Below are positions 12,601 to 25,424 of a DNA stretch of 64,000 nucleotides, piece after piece. The notes beneath the pieces are model-generated. The model was not told the origin of the DNA, searched no databases, and saw only the letters and a program-made list of their open reading frames with translations. Position numbers and translations under genes: made by a program. Position 1 is the stretch's first letter. Every line of letters begins with the position of its first letter. Source of the stretch: Dastarcus helophoroides (Eukaryota; Arthropoda; Insecta; Coleoptera; Bothrideridae); NCBI GenBank assembly GCA_028583605.1, contig CM053326.1, positions 7,634,587 through 7,698,586 on the forward strand. The letters are read 5' to 3'.

Positions 12601-14140
12601 CGAAATTTTTAACATAATTAAAAACTTTGAGAAACTCAAAGTTCTTAAAAAAGGCAAAATTTTAAAAAAAAATCGACATTTTCAACCAAAAAGTCGACAT
12701 TACGAGAAAAAGTCAAAATTTTTAAATAAGAAAGTTTTGGAAAGTTAATAAGTTGCAATGTCTAAATTGTTAAAAAAGTCGAAATCAATATTATTATTAT
12801 CATTTAATATTAAATTGACATTGAAAAGTCAAATTTAAAATAAAAAATAAATTCCACAAAAAAGTCCACAAAAGCGGAATTTTCAACAAAAAAAAATAAA
12901 AATTACAAAGAAGTCAAATTTTCGAAAAAACTTTTTTAAGAAAAAATTGAAATTTTGAGAAGTCGAATGTTTAACAAAAAATCTAACTTTTTGAAGAAAA
13001 GCCCAATTTTCTGAAAATTCAAAATATTTAAATTATTATTTTTAAAAATAATTTAAAATTCCAGGAAAACCTAGATATTTTTAAAAAGAGGTATGAATGT
13101 CAAATTTTCAAAAAATTCGAAATTTTTAACATAAATTTTGAACAAAAATGTAAATTTTATTTAAAAAAGGCAAGATGTTTTAAACAATTAAAATTTTTTT
13201 GCAAACATTTTTAGTCAGAATTTCAAAACAGGTCGTTCAAAAAGTGTTCAAAAAGGTATTTTTGTGCATTTTTAAGAAAAAGTTGATATTTTAAAAAAAT
13301 GTGGAATTTTTCGAATAAATAAGTATATGGTTCAAATTTTCAGTAAAGGGTAATTTTTCAATAAAATTTACAAAAAGTCACTTTTACAGAAAAGTCGAAA
13401 ACTAAAAAAAGAGTCAATATTTTGAAAAAAGTACAACTTTTGAGGAAGAATTTTAAGAAAATATCTAAATTTTGAAGAAGGGCCAATTTTGTTATTTGAA
13501 TTTGCAAAAAAATCGAAATTTTTAAGAAAAGTTGAAATTTTCAGAATACTCGAAATTTGCAGAAAAAAAAGGATGTTGGTAAATTTTTTTTAGAAATAAT
13601 CATTTTTAAAAAGCCGAATTTTTCAAAAAAGTTCAAACTCCAGCAGATTTTTCAAAAAAGTCGAAATTTCTACATAAAAGTTGAAAAGTTACCTTTTTTT
13701 TTAATTCTTTAACCGTTTTCATTTAAAAAGATCAACATTTTCAGTACAGCAAATAGGAAGTTTGAGAAAAAGTCAAAAATTAAAAAAGAAAGATTATCTC
13801 GAAATTTTCACTAAAAATCAGTTTAAAAAAATGAAATTTCATAAAAAAATCAAAATTTTGAAAAGGTCAAGGTTTTAAAATAAGTTGCAATTTTGAGAAA
13901 AACAGAATTTTGAGTAAAACAGAAATTTTAAGTAAAAGTCAAAATTGTGAAAAAAGGAAGTTTTGGAAAAAAAAGATAAAAAAGATAAAATTTTTAAAAG
14001 AGTCGAATGTCTCAGAAATAAATTTAAATTTCAAAGGTCAAATTTTTCAAAAAAAGTTAATTTTTTTAAAAACATTCATTAAAAAAACAATTTTGAAAAA
14101 ATCGACATTTTAAATAAAATTTGCAATGTTCATAGTCTCC
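9640..14140 (-). repeat. Long diverged satellite tract, A-rich orientation
   Basis: A continuous run of GAAATTT/AAAAAGTC-type words, strongly degraded. A local duplication lies at 10810-10886 and 10960-11024 (shared AATACCACACTTATAAAGAT). The stretch 11540-11830 (GTGGGACAAGCGCCC and following) and 10240-10470 are non-satellite islands with no gene. The short open frames here are repeat-derived. Confidence 0.75.
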
Positions 14141-14460
14141 TACGTCTTAAGAATGTGTACACAAATAAAATCCGTTTTGAAAAATGTCGAAAATAAACTG
14201 AATTTATTACTTTACAGGCGCAATTGTTAAATTTCGATCATAACTGGTACTAATATCAATAAATAGTGGTTGAAGCTGTTGTGTGAAAAAAGAGGATTTT
14301 TAAAATAAAACAAATATCGACATTTTCATTTTCTAAGGGAAGCTTCGCTTCCCTAGCTTCCATGAAGAATACGCCCCTGGGTTCCTGCTTGCTAAGATAT
14401 CGAAGATTAAGGACTAAGGCCTTTTTTCTCATGCAAAGTCCGATGTCTTAGCAAAAAAAT

Positions 14461-14850
14461 TTAAGCTAAATAAATAAGCATTGATATATATGGTTTATAA
14501 AAAAAATAAGCAGTCTTGGAAACTGTCGACACAAGTGAAAACTTAAAACTAGGAAATATGTAGTTTAATTCTCACCCACACTAGTAAACAAGTCAGAATA
14601 TTGGAAATATCTGAAAATAAATTCTGTCAAACTGATTAAGACCTCCATGCATTCAAAATTCAAAAAATTGAAGCTAAATAAATAAGCAGTGATACAAATG
14701 TTTATAAGAAAATAAGCAGTCTTGCAGACTGCCAACAGAAGTGGAAACTTAAAACTAGGAAATATGTAGTGCAATTCGCACCCACACTGGTAAACAAGTC
14801 AGAATATTGGAAATATTTGAAAATAAATTCTGTCAATCTGACCTTCCTTT
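14461..14850 (+). repeat. Tandem duplication of about 205 bp
   Basis: Two copies start near 14461 and 14668 with AAGCTAAATAAATAAGCA. They share GAAAACTTAAAACTAGGAAA, CACCCACACT-GTAAACAAGT and CAGAATATTGGAAATAT. The copies differ by scattered substitutions. Similar words occur once at 6720-6760. Confidence 0.7.
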
Positions 14851-14999
14851 TTATATTTGTGGTTTGGATACTTGTGAATGTGATGAATCTAATCTTTAAT
14901 TTAGTGATAGTGAAATACACTTTAATATGCTCTAATGTTAAAAGTAGAATATACTTTTAACATGAAGGTATGTTGGTAACGCGTGATGGTCACGCAAAA

Positions 15000-16450
15000 T
15001 CGCTCAACGCAGTTCTTTGTCTTTGTCTTTGTCTTCTAATCTCCATATGGGGTCAGGAGTTCTTTTCTCTTACCCCTTCATCGTTCTGTTCTTTCTATTA
15101 AGAACTTTGTCTCCTCTCGTTGTTTTTGTTTGCTTTTTTCGCCTCTAAAAATTCAAACATTCCATGTCTGTCTCTTTTCTTCTGCAGACTTTACATCTGC
15201 CTCTTTTGTACCATTCACTGAAAACACCCTCTTCACACGTATGGAGCGCCTTGTTTTTCTTTCGGCTACTAGTCATTTGACCTAGCCCCTGGGGAAACCA
15301 TACAAAAACCCGGGGTTAGTAGGCTGCTTCCTATCTTCTTGATTTACTCGACTATCTTCAGTAGTTCCTGCATCTTCTCTATGAAGTTGTTAACTTCCTT
15401 TGTCGATGCTCCTGAGCTGGAAAATTGCATTATCATGTCACACAAAATAATGCTTACCTTTGCCCTTCTGTCTTCTCTTTTTTGCTTCTTGTTCTCGCTG
15501 TCTTCTTGTTTCTTTGCTTTTCCATCTTCTCTTTTTTCTGTCTTTTCTATTTTGCTACCTTCGTCCTAGCTTTTCTTGTGTAAGAGACTCCCTTCTCTTC
15601 GCAGTATTGATTTTGCTGTTTCTGGTTTTCGGTAATGCGGGACAACCGCGATAGCTTGCAGGGTGAGCTCCTTCGCAGTTGGCGCATTTTGACGGCTGTG
15701 TCTTCCGCGTGGCAATTCTTCTGCATATATCCGTAGCTCTGGCAGTTGAAACATTGCCCGACGTCTTTTCTTCTCCCGAGGGCCTCTACTCCTATATCTA
15801 GACCGCAGCAGGTTTTCATTTCGTAAATCTTCTGGTCTCGGTTTAGCTCAACAAAGACGAGGGGCATTATTGTCCTCTCCTTGCCTTTCTTGTACATCCG
15901 AAAAACTTTATTTGGATGGAATCCTTTTTCCTTTAAATCGGTTTTAGCCTCTGTTGTTACTAGTTACTAGTTGTTACTTTTGCTTGGCTTTGTTTGAATA
16001 GCCATAATTTGAAATTCTTTTATCTTCTTACACTTTACGCTCCTTTTCTTTTCTTTTCCATCGCTACACTCTTCTGAGTTAGCGACGGGATTGTCAATAT
16101 TTTCTTAGCTTTCTTCTTTATTTCCGGTTGAAATTGAATCTTCCTTCTTCTCTTCAGCAACCAAGCATTCTACATTTTGTGTAGCGCTCGAGTTGCTTAC
16201 TGTGGCTTTTGTTGCCGTCTCTATTAATAAAAGCATTTCCTTTAATGCTTCTATTGACATATTTTTAAAATCGTCGTCGGATTTCGGGCTTACTGCTCTT
16301 TCGCAGGTCTGCAGCTATTTTCTTTTCATCATCGCACAATTCCGTTGAAGAACAAATCTCTCTGTTCTCGTTTGGTCCCTTCACTACACTTTAATAGCAC
16401 TGCGATGGCACCAACGATCCGGAGACCTGGACGCACACGAATTAACTGCC
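15000..16450 (-). pseudogene. Jockey-type ORF1 (gag-like, zinc-knuckle) relic
   Basis: The best frame is 15897-15547. A short PRE_C2HC-like part (MPLVFVELNRDQKIYEMK...) is followed by a CCHC knuckle QCFNCQSYGYMQKNCHAE. Upstream in another frame (about 16290-15960) is an acidic/Ser-rich N-terminal part. Downstream (about 15570-15340) is a Lys/Glu-rich tail ending in a short helix-like segment (NNFIEKMQELLKIVE). The stops and frame changes show decay. ORF1 of this type binds the element RNA. It lies on the same strand as, and upstream of, the RT relic at 7.6-9.15 kb. Confidence 0.75.
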
Positions 16451-17111
16451 CTCAAGGCACTTAAAGAAGTTTTCACTTTAAAAATCCCAAGCCCGTAAAC
16501 AAAGAAAATTAAAAACAAAAAAAGTGACAGTTTTATCTTACACCATATTATTAAATGACTGCGCCATAATCTTGGTTCAGAAAAATTTTATACTTCTAGA
16601 TCTCAAAACTAGAAACTGATACGATTATCTTTTGGATTAGTGTAGTGTTTCCCAAAGTGTGTTACTCATACCCCCAAGGATACGTGAAGAGTTTGGCGGG
16701 GTTTTACGCGCTCGATCGCGCGCTTTGGATCATGAAATGAAATAATTATTGTGAAGCATATTTATTTTTGTCAACAAAAATAATATTCGAGGTGAATTCT
16801 CATTTTCTAGCCAACAGGTATGATGTTATTATTTTTAGAATTTTTTTTGGTTGACAATATTTGAAGTCCGTTTTAAACTCAATGTTACGAAAATTATGTC
16901 GAAAATTTGGGAACATTGCATTGTTTTAAGTGACCCTCAAAAAATGGTGTAATATGTATAAATCGGCAAGCCAGTTCATAGGACAACTGCGTGCCCATTT
17001 TAATCACTATTTTAAAGTTTTGGGGATGCAGACCCTACAATTAAATGGGTTAAAAATAGATAAAATTAGTTCAATGACATAAGTTTAATTGATTTAATTT
17101 TTTTTTTCTAG
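16451..17111. other. Intron sequence upstream of the first recognised SIPA1L exon
   Basis: No coding block seen. Positions 16646-16700 (CCCAAAGTGTGTTACTCATA, CCCCCAAGGATACG) resemble a mobile-element end. A pyrimidine tract ending TTTTTTTCTAG at 17101-17111 forms the splice acceptor. The preceding exon, which should end with one base G to complete the Glu codon, was not found in the window. Confidence 0.5.
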
Positions 17112-17612
17112 AGCACCAAAATTGGTTTGGAATGGACGAACAGTTGGGTCCTGTTGCCATCTCCATCCGAAGGGAAAAGGTCACGTACCTTGACAACCAA
17201 GCGCCTTCCATAATGCAATATCAATACCGCCTTGTCGTTCGGACGTCCGAATTGCAGACACTACGTGGTGCTATTTTAGAAGATGCTATACCAAACATTA
17301 AGACGGCAAGCAGTAAAAATTTAAACACCAAAGAAGTTTTAGAATACGTAGCTCCAGAAATACAGTTAAGTTGTTTAAGATTAGGTATACAGAATCCTCA
17401 TACTGAGGAACAACTGATGAAGTTGGATGAACAAGGTCTGACGAGTCACTATAAAGTTGGCGTGATGTACTGCAAGGCTGGCCAATCTTCTGAAGAGGAA
17501 ATGTACAATAACGAAGAAGCTGGACCGGCGTTCACGGAGTTTTTAGAAACCATCGGAAAAACCGTCAGACTGAAAGGCTTTCAACATTATAGGGCTGGTC
17601 TCGATAATAAAT
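17112..17612 (+). CDS. SIPA1L: SIPA1L-type RapGAP, exon A (N-terminal half of GAP domain)
   Basis: It encodes [20 protein letters not shown] and then 150 further residues ending [12 protein letters not shown]. These are hallmark blocks at the start of the RapGAP domain of SIPA1/SPAR proteins, which stimulate GTP hydrolysis on Rap1/Rap2 at junctions and synapses. The acceptor is TTTCTAG at 17105-17111, and two bases complete the incoming codon. The donor is AAAT|GTAAGT at 17612/17613. It leaves one base, T, which joins the CT that opens the next exon to give Ser and then DSTG, as expected for the family. The open frame beyond 17612 ([11 protein letters not shown]) is intron read-through. Function is inferred by family. 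The exon has no frame disruption. Confidence 0.9.
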
Positions 17613-18781
17613 GTAAGTTAATAGTTTCTAAAATGGATCAAGCGTGATCGATGATTACAACTACTAAGCTGATACGTTATTTGCGTTTATTTGTATTATA
17701 AATCAAAAAATATTCTGAGCAGTCAAGTTACTTAAAGTTCGGTTTGTTGCAAATATAAAAACCAATATTTTTTGCACAGTGCAAGGCCACCGCCTATATA
17801 GTGGAGGGGCTGGATTTGATTCATTGAAAACCCATTATATTGGGATTGGGTAATAAGTAGGGTTGTTAAGAATGTGATTAATATAATATTTCAGATCTGG
17901 ATAGGGATGCGGATATATTCCGAATATTATATCGGTTTCGGATACGGATCTGAAGCTATTTCGGATATTCGATCGATGTTATTTCGGTTAAAGAAATATC
18001 TTTACATTATTTTTGTCCTCCAACAAAGGCTCTTCTTCGTACTCAATAAAACTCTAAACACCGACTAAAAGGTAATTTATAGGTCGTAGCCTATGCTGAG
18101 AGGTTTAAAAGCATGAAATTTCGCACATAGGTTCCTTATATAACGTAGGTAAGTACTAAGAAAGGATTTTTGAAAGGATGTTAAATAGGGAATAAAAATT
18201 TGTATGGAAATTCCTCATTTTTGAAGTTCGAAAGATGAAAATTGGTGTTTAAATTTCAGTTTATAAATAACAGTTAGTTGTATTAGCCTTTTTGGCAATT
18301 ATCTAAGGTAATTTAACAAATTCGTATTCGAAAGTACAAAATATGCGATACTGATATTGAAAATTAATCTTTGAAAAGAAACGATGATTAATCACTAGAT
18401 ACAAATGTTTTGAGTTTGTGAATCTATAAAAGAAAATGCTGTCAGAAATTTTGAAAACAAATGCTGGTTACCGTCGAATCTTTTTTTTTTCCTTCGTAGG
18501 CGCAATAACCCTCAGATAATTTGGTTTTGGTTGAAGGAAGATAAGCACTTAGGTATTTCTCCAAGTACACACCGTAAAATTTTGATAAATAGTCACGATT
18601 TTCGAAAAACTTTGAAGTAAAAAAAAACGAAAATTTGAGCTGAAAGTTTTCATAAAAGGGGGAATTAAAAATAAAGTCGAAAATTTGAAAGTCACATTTA
18701 ATGAAATTAAAAATTTTCGAAAATAAAGTCAAACTCTTAAAAATTAGTTAATATTTTGAAAAATTTCACAATTTTAAAATA
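17613..18781. other. Intron A-B, left part
   Basis: Non-coding. 17790-18070 is an old repeat piece rich in GGATA/CGGATAC/ATATCGGTTTCGG words. A related piece recurs at 22757-22830. Satellite words begin near 18590. Confidence 0.5.
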
Positions 18782-19705
18782 TACAGGTCGAACCAAATTT
18801 GATTTCCACTAGTAGGGATCTCGTAAACTATTAGAGATACAAGGAAGCTTAAATAGGCAAAAAGTGCAAAATTTAATGCCTAATATTATTCCGCTGTGAA
18901 AAAAATTGAATTTCAATTCGTCCTGGCTCTATTTAGAAAAAAATTGAAAATCGCCATTTTTAAAAATCGGCTGTAATTTTTTAATTTGAAGTCCGATTGA
19001 AAAAATTCAAAAACTGTAAATTAGTTGTTTTTTGAGGCCTTTTCATTGGTGTACGTAATTTTTTTCTAAATTCAACTGCTTCCGAGAAAATTATGTCAAC
19101 TTTTGTTATTTCTTATGACGCTATATTAGATTTTATCATTTTCGAATTTGGCATATTTTTCTTATTAATTTAATATATACTATAAAGTTATGGCACTCAC
19201 ATCGCTTACTATCATTTTTTGTTTAAATATAACAAATTAGTTCATTTAACCTACTTTACCACATTTGAAGTATAGCATGACATACCTCAAATTAAATCAG
19301 AAAAATATGCCAAATTCGAAAATGATAAAATCCAATATGGCGTCCATAAGAAATAACAAAGTTGACGTAATTTTCTCAAAAATAGTTGAATTTAGAAAAA
19401 AATAATGTACACTAATGAAAAGGCCTCAAAAAACAACTATTAACATTTTTTGAATTTTTTTAACCCGCTTCAAATAAGGAAGTTACAGCTAATTTTTAAA
19501 AATGGCGATTTTCAGTTTTTTCTAAATAAAACAAAGACGAATCGAAATTTAATTGTTTTCTCAGAAAAATAATATTAGGCATTAAATTTTCTCAACGGAA
19601 TATTATTAGGAGATGAATTCTGCACTACTTTCCTCACTTAAGCTTTCTTGTATCTAATGGTTTACGAGATTCCTGTAGTGGAAATCAAATTTGGTTTAAC
19701 CTGTA
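18782..19705. mobile_element. Long-arm inverted-repeat MITE in the SIPA1L intron
   Basis: The left end TACAGGTCGAACCAAATTTG mirrors the right end CAAATTTGGTTTAACCTGTA. Pairing continues inwards for about 400 bp on each side: the TTTGATTTCCACTA block, the TAATATTATTCCG block, AAAATCGCCATTTTTAAAAA, TTGTTTTTTGAGGCC, TTATTTCTTATG and GAATTTGGCATATTTTTC. The unpaired centre is about 19165-19295. There is no ORF. Possible TA duplication at the edges. Confidence 0.85.
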
Positions 19706-19709
19706 GAAA

Positions 19710-20200
19710 CTTTCTAAAAAGTTTAAATTTTGATAACGTTAAAATTTTGAAGAAAACGGTATTTTATAAATAAAAAATAAGACAAAATTAAAAAAAAAAT
19801 GCCAAATATTCAAAACGAGTCGAAAATTTGAAAAATGGACGAAATTTTGGGGACGATATTTTCAAAAAAATTGCGAAGTTTGTAAAAACTCGAAAATATT
19901 AAAAAAGTTTAAAATCTTGATAAAATTCTAGAATTTTGAACTCATATTTTCCAGAAAAGTCGAGATTTTCATGAAAAGTTCAAACTAAAAAAAGTTAGGA
20001 CTAAAAAAAATCAAAGTATTGGACAAATCGTCAAAATTTTGAAAATTTGTCATTTTAAAAATATTTGGGAGTTTGAAAAAATGAGTCGAAAAAAAAAATC
20101 AAAATTATTAAGTAAAAAAGTCGAAAAAAGTAGAGCTACAAAATTTTTCAATTTTGCGCAATTTCCTAAGCTTACATATTGAAAAAAAGCTAAAATTATA
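19710..20200 (-). repeat. Satellite, A-rich orientation
   Basis: Degenerate GAAAATTTTGAAAAAGTCG words, continuous with the higher-order array that follows. Confidence 0.7.
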
Positions 20201-22440
20201 AGGAAAGTCGAAATTTTGAAAAGTTAAGTTTTGGACAATTAAAATATTTTAATTTAAAATTTTTAAAAAATGAAAATTTTGAAAAAGATCTTGCCATTTT
20301 GAAAGTCGAAATTTTCAACAAAAAAAATTATTAAAATAATCACGAAATTGTATCTAGTAAAAAATTTCTAAAAAATCGCCATTTCCAAAAAACGAAAAAG
20401 GGATGAAATTTTAATTAAAGTTGAAATTTTGAAAGAGTTGAAACTTAAATAAATAGTAGTTACAATTTTGAAAAAAGGTGAAATTTTTAAAAAATCGAAA
20501 GTTAAAAAAGTCAACATTTTAGAACAGTCGAGCTATTAAAAAATTGTACATTTTCAAGAAAGTAAGAATTATTACATTTTCAAAAAAGTAAAAATTACTA
20601 AAGAGCAGTAGTTTTTAAAAAAAATCGAAATGTTCAGAAAAGTTCAAAAAAGAAGAGGAAATTTTGGAAAAAAATTGAAACATAAAAATCGAACGTTTCA
20701 AAAATGTAAAAAGTTTGAAAAAGTCAATTTTGACAAGACGTGGAAATTTTCCAAAAAAAAAGTCTAAATTCTGAAATAACTCGAAATTCTTTAAAAAATT
20801 AGCCCTTTAAAAACCCAACATTATCAAAAATCTTTATCGTCAAGTTTTGACAAATGTCGAAATTGTCAAAAAAGCGAAATTTTGATGAGTTAAAAGTTTG
20901 AAAAGTCAAACATTTAAAAAATTGAAATTTTAAAAAGTTTTGGATAATTAAAATATTTTTATTCAAAAGTCTTAAAAAATGAAAATCTTGAAAAGATGTC
21001 GGCATTTTGAAACTCGAAATTTTCAAAAAATTATTAAAATAAATAATCACGAAATTATACAATATCTAGTAAAAAATTTCTAAAAAATCGCCATTTCAAA
21101 ATAAACCAAAAAAGGATGGAATTTTAAATAAAGTCGAAATTCTGAAATAGTTGAAATTTAAATAAATAGTAGTTACAATTTTGAAAAAAGGTGAAATTGT
21201 GAAAAAGTCAAAAATTAAAAAAGTCAAAATTTTTAGAACAGTCGAGCTTTCAAAAAACTACATTTTCAAGAAAGTAAGAATTATTACATTTTCAAAAAAG
21301 TAAGAATTACTAAAGAGCAGTAGTTTTTAAAAAACTCGAAATGTTCAGAAAAGTTGAGATTTTCAAAAAAAATGCTAAATTTTCAAGAAAACCTAAACTT
21401 TGAGTCGAAATTAAAAATTGAAATTTTTGAAAAAGTGGAAATTTTGAAAAACAATTGAAACAAAAAATAGAATGTTTCAAAAAAGTAAAAAGTTTGAAAA
21501 AATCAATTTTGACAAGACATGGAAATTTTCCAAAAAAAAGAGTCTAAATTCTGAAATAAATCGAAATTCTTAAAAAATTAACCCTCAGCATTATCAAAAA
21601 TCTTTGTCGTCAAGTTTTGACAAATGTCAAAATTGTTAAAAAAACGAAATTTTGAAGAGTTAAAAGTTTGAAAAGTCAAACATTTAAAAAGTTGAAATTT
21701 TGAAAAGTTAAAGGTTTTTGGATAATTAAAATATTTTAATTTAAAATGTTTAAAATATGAAAATTTTGAAAAGATGTCGCCATTTTGAAAGTCGAAATTT
21801 TCAAAAAAAAGTATTAAAATAATCACGAAATTGTATCTAGTAAAAAATTTCTAAAAAATCGCCATTTCAAAAAAAACGAAAAAGGGATGAAATTTTAAAT
21901 AAAGTCGAAATTTAGAAATAGTTGAAACATAAATAAATAGTAGTTACAATTTTGAAAAAATGTGAAATTGTGAAAAAATCGAAAATTAAAAGAGTCAAAA
22001 TTTTTAGAACAGTCGAGCTTTCAAAAAACTCTACATTTTCAAGAAAGTAAGAATTACTAAAGAGTACTAGTTTAAAAAATATAGAAATTTTCAATAAAAT
22101 CTAAACTTTGAGTCGAAATTAAAATTTTTGAAAAAGTGGAAATTTTGAAAAACAATTGAAAAAATCGACCGTTTCAAAAACGTATAAAGTTTGAAAGTCA
22201 ATTTTGACAAGACGTGGAAAAGTCTAAATTTTAAAATAAATCGAAATTCTTAAAAAACTAATCCTTTAAAAAACTCAACATTATTCATTATCAAAATATT
22301 TATCGTCAAGTTTTCAAAGAAATCTGAAATTCTCGAAAAGTAAAAGTTATGACAAATGTCGAAATTGACAAAAAAGCGAAATTTTAATGAGTTAAAAGTT
22401 TGAATTGTCAAACAGTTAAAAAGTCGAAATTTTGAAATGA
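20200..22440 (-). repeat. Higher-order tandem array, three copies of about 0.7-0.78 kb
   Basis: The landmark CACGAAATT(G/A)TA..TCTAGTAAAAAATTTC occurs at about 20341, 21046 and 21822. It is followed each time by AAAATCGCCATTTC, AAATAAATAGTAGTTACAAT and AGAACAGTCGAGCT. A second landmark (TTATCAAAAATCTTT-TCGTC) recurs near 20821, 21591 and 22293. Each unit is itself made of satellite words. No gene is present; the F/K-rich open frames are repeat-derived. Confidence 0.8.
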
Positions 22441-23745
22441 AAATTTATATTTGTACCAAAATTAAAAAAATATACGAAAAGAAAAGAATTTCAAAAAAGC
22501 GAACTTTTGGAAAAATGTTTTGTATTGTATAATAAATTCAACTCATAATCATTATTGTCATCATATCTATTGTGTTCAATAAATGATTGATTTCTCTTTT
22601 AAAGGAGATTATTACACGTTGAGGGAAGTAGTGGCCTTGATAAAAGTGAGTGAGGTTGGGTGACCAGCTAGTTTGTCTCATAATTCTACTCCACAAAAAA
22701 AAAGTTCGACTGGAATTAGCAAAATTATTTCATATGACATTCGAATTTAACCATAACATTTATATCGGTTTTGGTTGCGGATATTTTATTTCTGATATCC
22801 GACAGTTTCTGTTCCGGTTACGGAGCTTCATAACATTCCTAGAAATAAGTTATGTCCATTTTTTTTAAATTAGTAAATTTCATTTTTTTAAACTCTAGAA
22901 TCATCAATAAAATAAGCGAATTAGTTACATATTTTTATCGTTATTTATTACCCCTAAGGTCCAACAAGTTTCTTGGTGCCTCGTCTGTAAGAATCCCGTG
23001 GTTTTGACTCAAAACCCAACCAAGCTTTTAACTTACCTAACGCGAAGACTATCCATGAGTCATTCGTTCATTCATCCCATCATTACCACCATCCACCAGA
23101 AGGTTAACTCTCGTCTTATCTCTTTGTGGTCGATGATGACAGCCTGTAACCCCGAATTGTTATAAAACAATCTTTTTACCTAGGCGTACCGCACATTATT
23201 TCAATTATTGTGTTTTGATAATATTTGAGTAATTGTAGAAATTACTTTCAAGAATCAAATCCTACATTAACATTGGTAGAACGAAATATGAAACTTCAAT
23301 CCTAACGAAATGGGCCCAAAAGTTGGATCTACAACCGGACTCGATTCCTTTAAAATCTCAGACCTTGCCATCTCTACTGCACTGGCACTTTCAACATAGA
23401 TTTTCGACATAGACAGGCTTGAAGGTTTCGGGACTCAAACGGTCATGTGATGAGAGTTAGCCTTGTGGTTGTTATTTATTTTGTGTCATTACTATATGAT
23501 ACAAATTTCCCAAGCAGATTGAATGGTTTTAATATTTTCCGTGTCAGGGCCGTCAGGTACATTTTTTCAGTATGATGCAACTCTTCGAAATGCCGCCCCA
23601 TAAAAGTTTTTTCTTTAAAATAAAAACAAAATAACTGTCGACTATATTTAAAAAACAAATAACATTAAAATCAGAAGTTAATTATTCTAAGTTTAAAGCA
23701 GAACTGTCAGCACATATCTAGCAATTATTTAAAAATTTAAAATAA
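22441..23745. other. Intron sequence, no gene
   Basis: 22600-22670 (AAGTAGTGGCCTTGATAAAA, GTGAGTGAGGTTGGGTGA) is similar to 36470-36520 and weakly to 35530-35570, so it is a dispersed repeat. 23040-23160 has mixed-composition sequence of unknown origin. No supported coding frame. Confidence 0.4.
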
Positions 23746-23749
23746 AATA

Positions 23750-24115
23750 TTCTTACGGGCTACCAGTTCGAATTGATTATTAACACGTGAATTTAATAAT
23801 ACCCACTTTATTACCAAACTAAACTCGGAACACTACAACTGAATAATGAACCCACTTATTTACTTCTAACTACTAACTCACTAATTGCACTGACTGACTC
23901 TAACTGACTCGAGGAAAGGCGACCGCCTTATATAGTTTTGGCTCCCAGGTTCTAGAAAAATCCCGCAGATAAGGCTTATCGTTTGCCGAAATTTCTGGAA
24001 CGCTTATCTGCCGTTTGCTTCGTTATCGCGGCCGCTTTCCCCTTATCAGATCTTTCTAGAAAATTTTCTTACGTACTAAATTCTATAATTTACATTTCGT
24101 TACAATATTCAATTT
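23750..24115 (-). mobile_element. LTR-like fragment (promoter-type features, minus strand)
   Basis: Read on the minus strand it begins TGTAACGAAATG and has a TATATAAGG TATA-like box near 23930. A region of repeated GACT/GTTAG words follows, then AATAAA near 23812, TTAATAATCA as a possible LTR end, and TGGTAGCCCG as a possible primer-binding start. The order matches a U3-R-U5 layout. No internal coding region and no second LTR were seen, so it may be a solo remnant. Confidence 0.4.
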
Positions 24116-24119
24116 TATG

Positions 24120-25420
24120 CATGTCGAAACTTCCTTGAGACAATTTCAAATTGGATTTTTTTCCTCCAATTCGTGCTTTGAATTTGAAATTTCGACTTTT
24201 TCTCTAAGATTCGAGAGCTGTTTTTGAATTTTGATTTTTTTAAAACAATTACATTTTTAAAATTACAAAAATAGTAAAAACTGAAATCGTAAAAAAAAGA
24301 CGAAATATTTTTAAATATTTCATTTCTTTATAATCTCAAGAATTTAAGAGTTTTTTTCATAAAAATTTCAACTTTTCCTCGAAATAAAAAGTTCGTACTT
24401 TTGGTTTTTACATGTCTTTCCAAAATTTTGATTTGAATATCAACATCAACATGTAGATTTCTTCTCTCGAAATTTTGGAAACAGTCTTTTGTTATGCAGT
24501 TTTCAGTTCCGATTATCACATTTTTTCTAAAAGTTCAATTTAAAACTTGAAATTTTGACTGTTTCTTAAAATATGTCCTAAATATAAAAAACTGGCACTT
24601 TTGGTTGTTACCTTTTTAACTAAAATTTTGACTTCAATATCAAGATGTAGACGTTTACGTAAGTTATTAGTTTTTTCTAAATTTTGATTTTTTCTCCGAA
24701 TTTTAATTTTTTGTTGTAATTTTAACGTTTTTCTGAAAATTTGGACTTTGGGCTCTAATTTTTGACTTTTGAAATATTGACTATGTTCTAGACATTTACC
24801 GGATCCTGATTTGTAGATCTTACATTTCACAATTTTCAGACATTTTTCAAATTTTTCAGTTTTCATTTTAGTCTCAAAAATAATAAGGATTTTACAATGT
24901 AGACTCGGAATGTAAGAAAAAAATGAAAAATTAGAAAAAACTCGACATTTATAAAAACTATCGACCTTTTCTTGGTTTTTCTTTTTCTATTTTATAATAT
25001 CAATTTTATTTTCAAAATTTCGGTCTTTTTTTTAAATTTTGTATTTGCGCATTCAACTTTATTTTGTTTTCTTCTCAAACGACCTCTCTTTTCCTCTTTT
25101 ATTTACTAAATTGAGACTGGATTGTTCATCTTTTTTCTAAGTCGACCTTTTTGTTTAAATTTCGAGGAAGTTTTTTGTGAACATTTTCGATTTTGTATCT
25201 ATGAATCTCTATTTTATCTACGTTTTGATTTATTTTAGCAGAATCGCCAGTTTAAATCCAAAATTTTGTCCATAAACAGTTTGGACTTTTTCAGAAATCG
25301 TAATTTTATTTTATAATTTCAATTTTTTATGCACATTAGCGTCTTACCTAATTTTCAGCTTAAACCTTTAGTAAGAGTTGTAAAGAAGTTCTGAATTAAT
25401 AAAAAAAACATTAAAATTTC
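24120..25420 (+). repeat. Degenerate satellite, T-rich orientation
   Basis: TTTCGACTTTTTCTC and TTTTGACTTT words, strongly degraded. Two partly homologous segments (24370-24520 and 24590-24700) share a TTTTGGTT(G/T)TTAC core. Confidence 0.65.
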
Positions 25421-25424
25421 AACG

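Noticed and set aside
14336..14365. GGGAAGC-TTC-GCTTCCC hairpin as a terminator or regulatory site
   Set aside because: A short palindrome at the edge of a repeat relic. No transcript context supports a function.
20200..22440. CRISPR-like array
   Set aside because: Repeats are long, diverged and made of satellite words. There are no unique spacers, and the sequence is clearly eukaryotic.
24328..24866. Lys-rich minus-strand frames
   Set aside because: Derived from degenerate satellite. No splice signals or homology.
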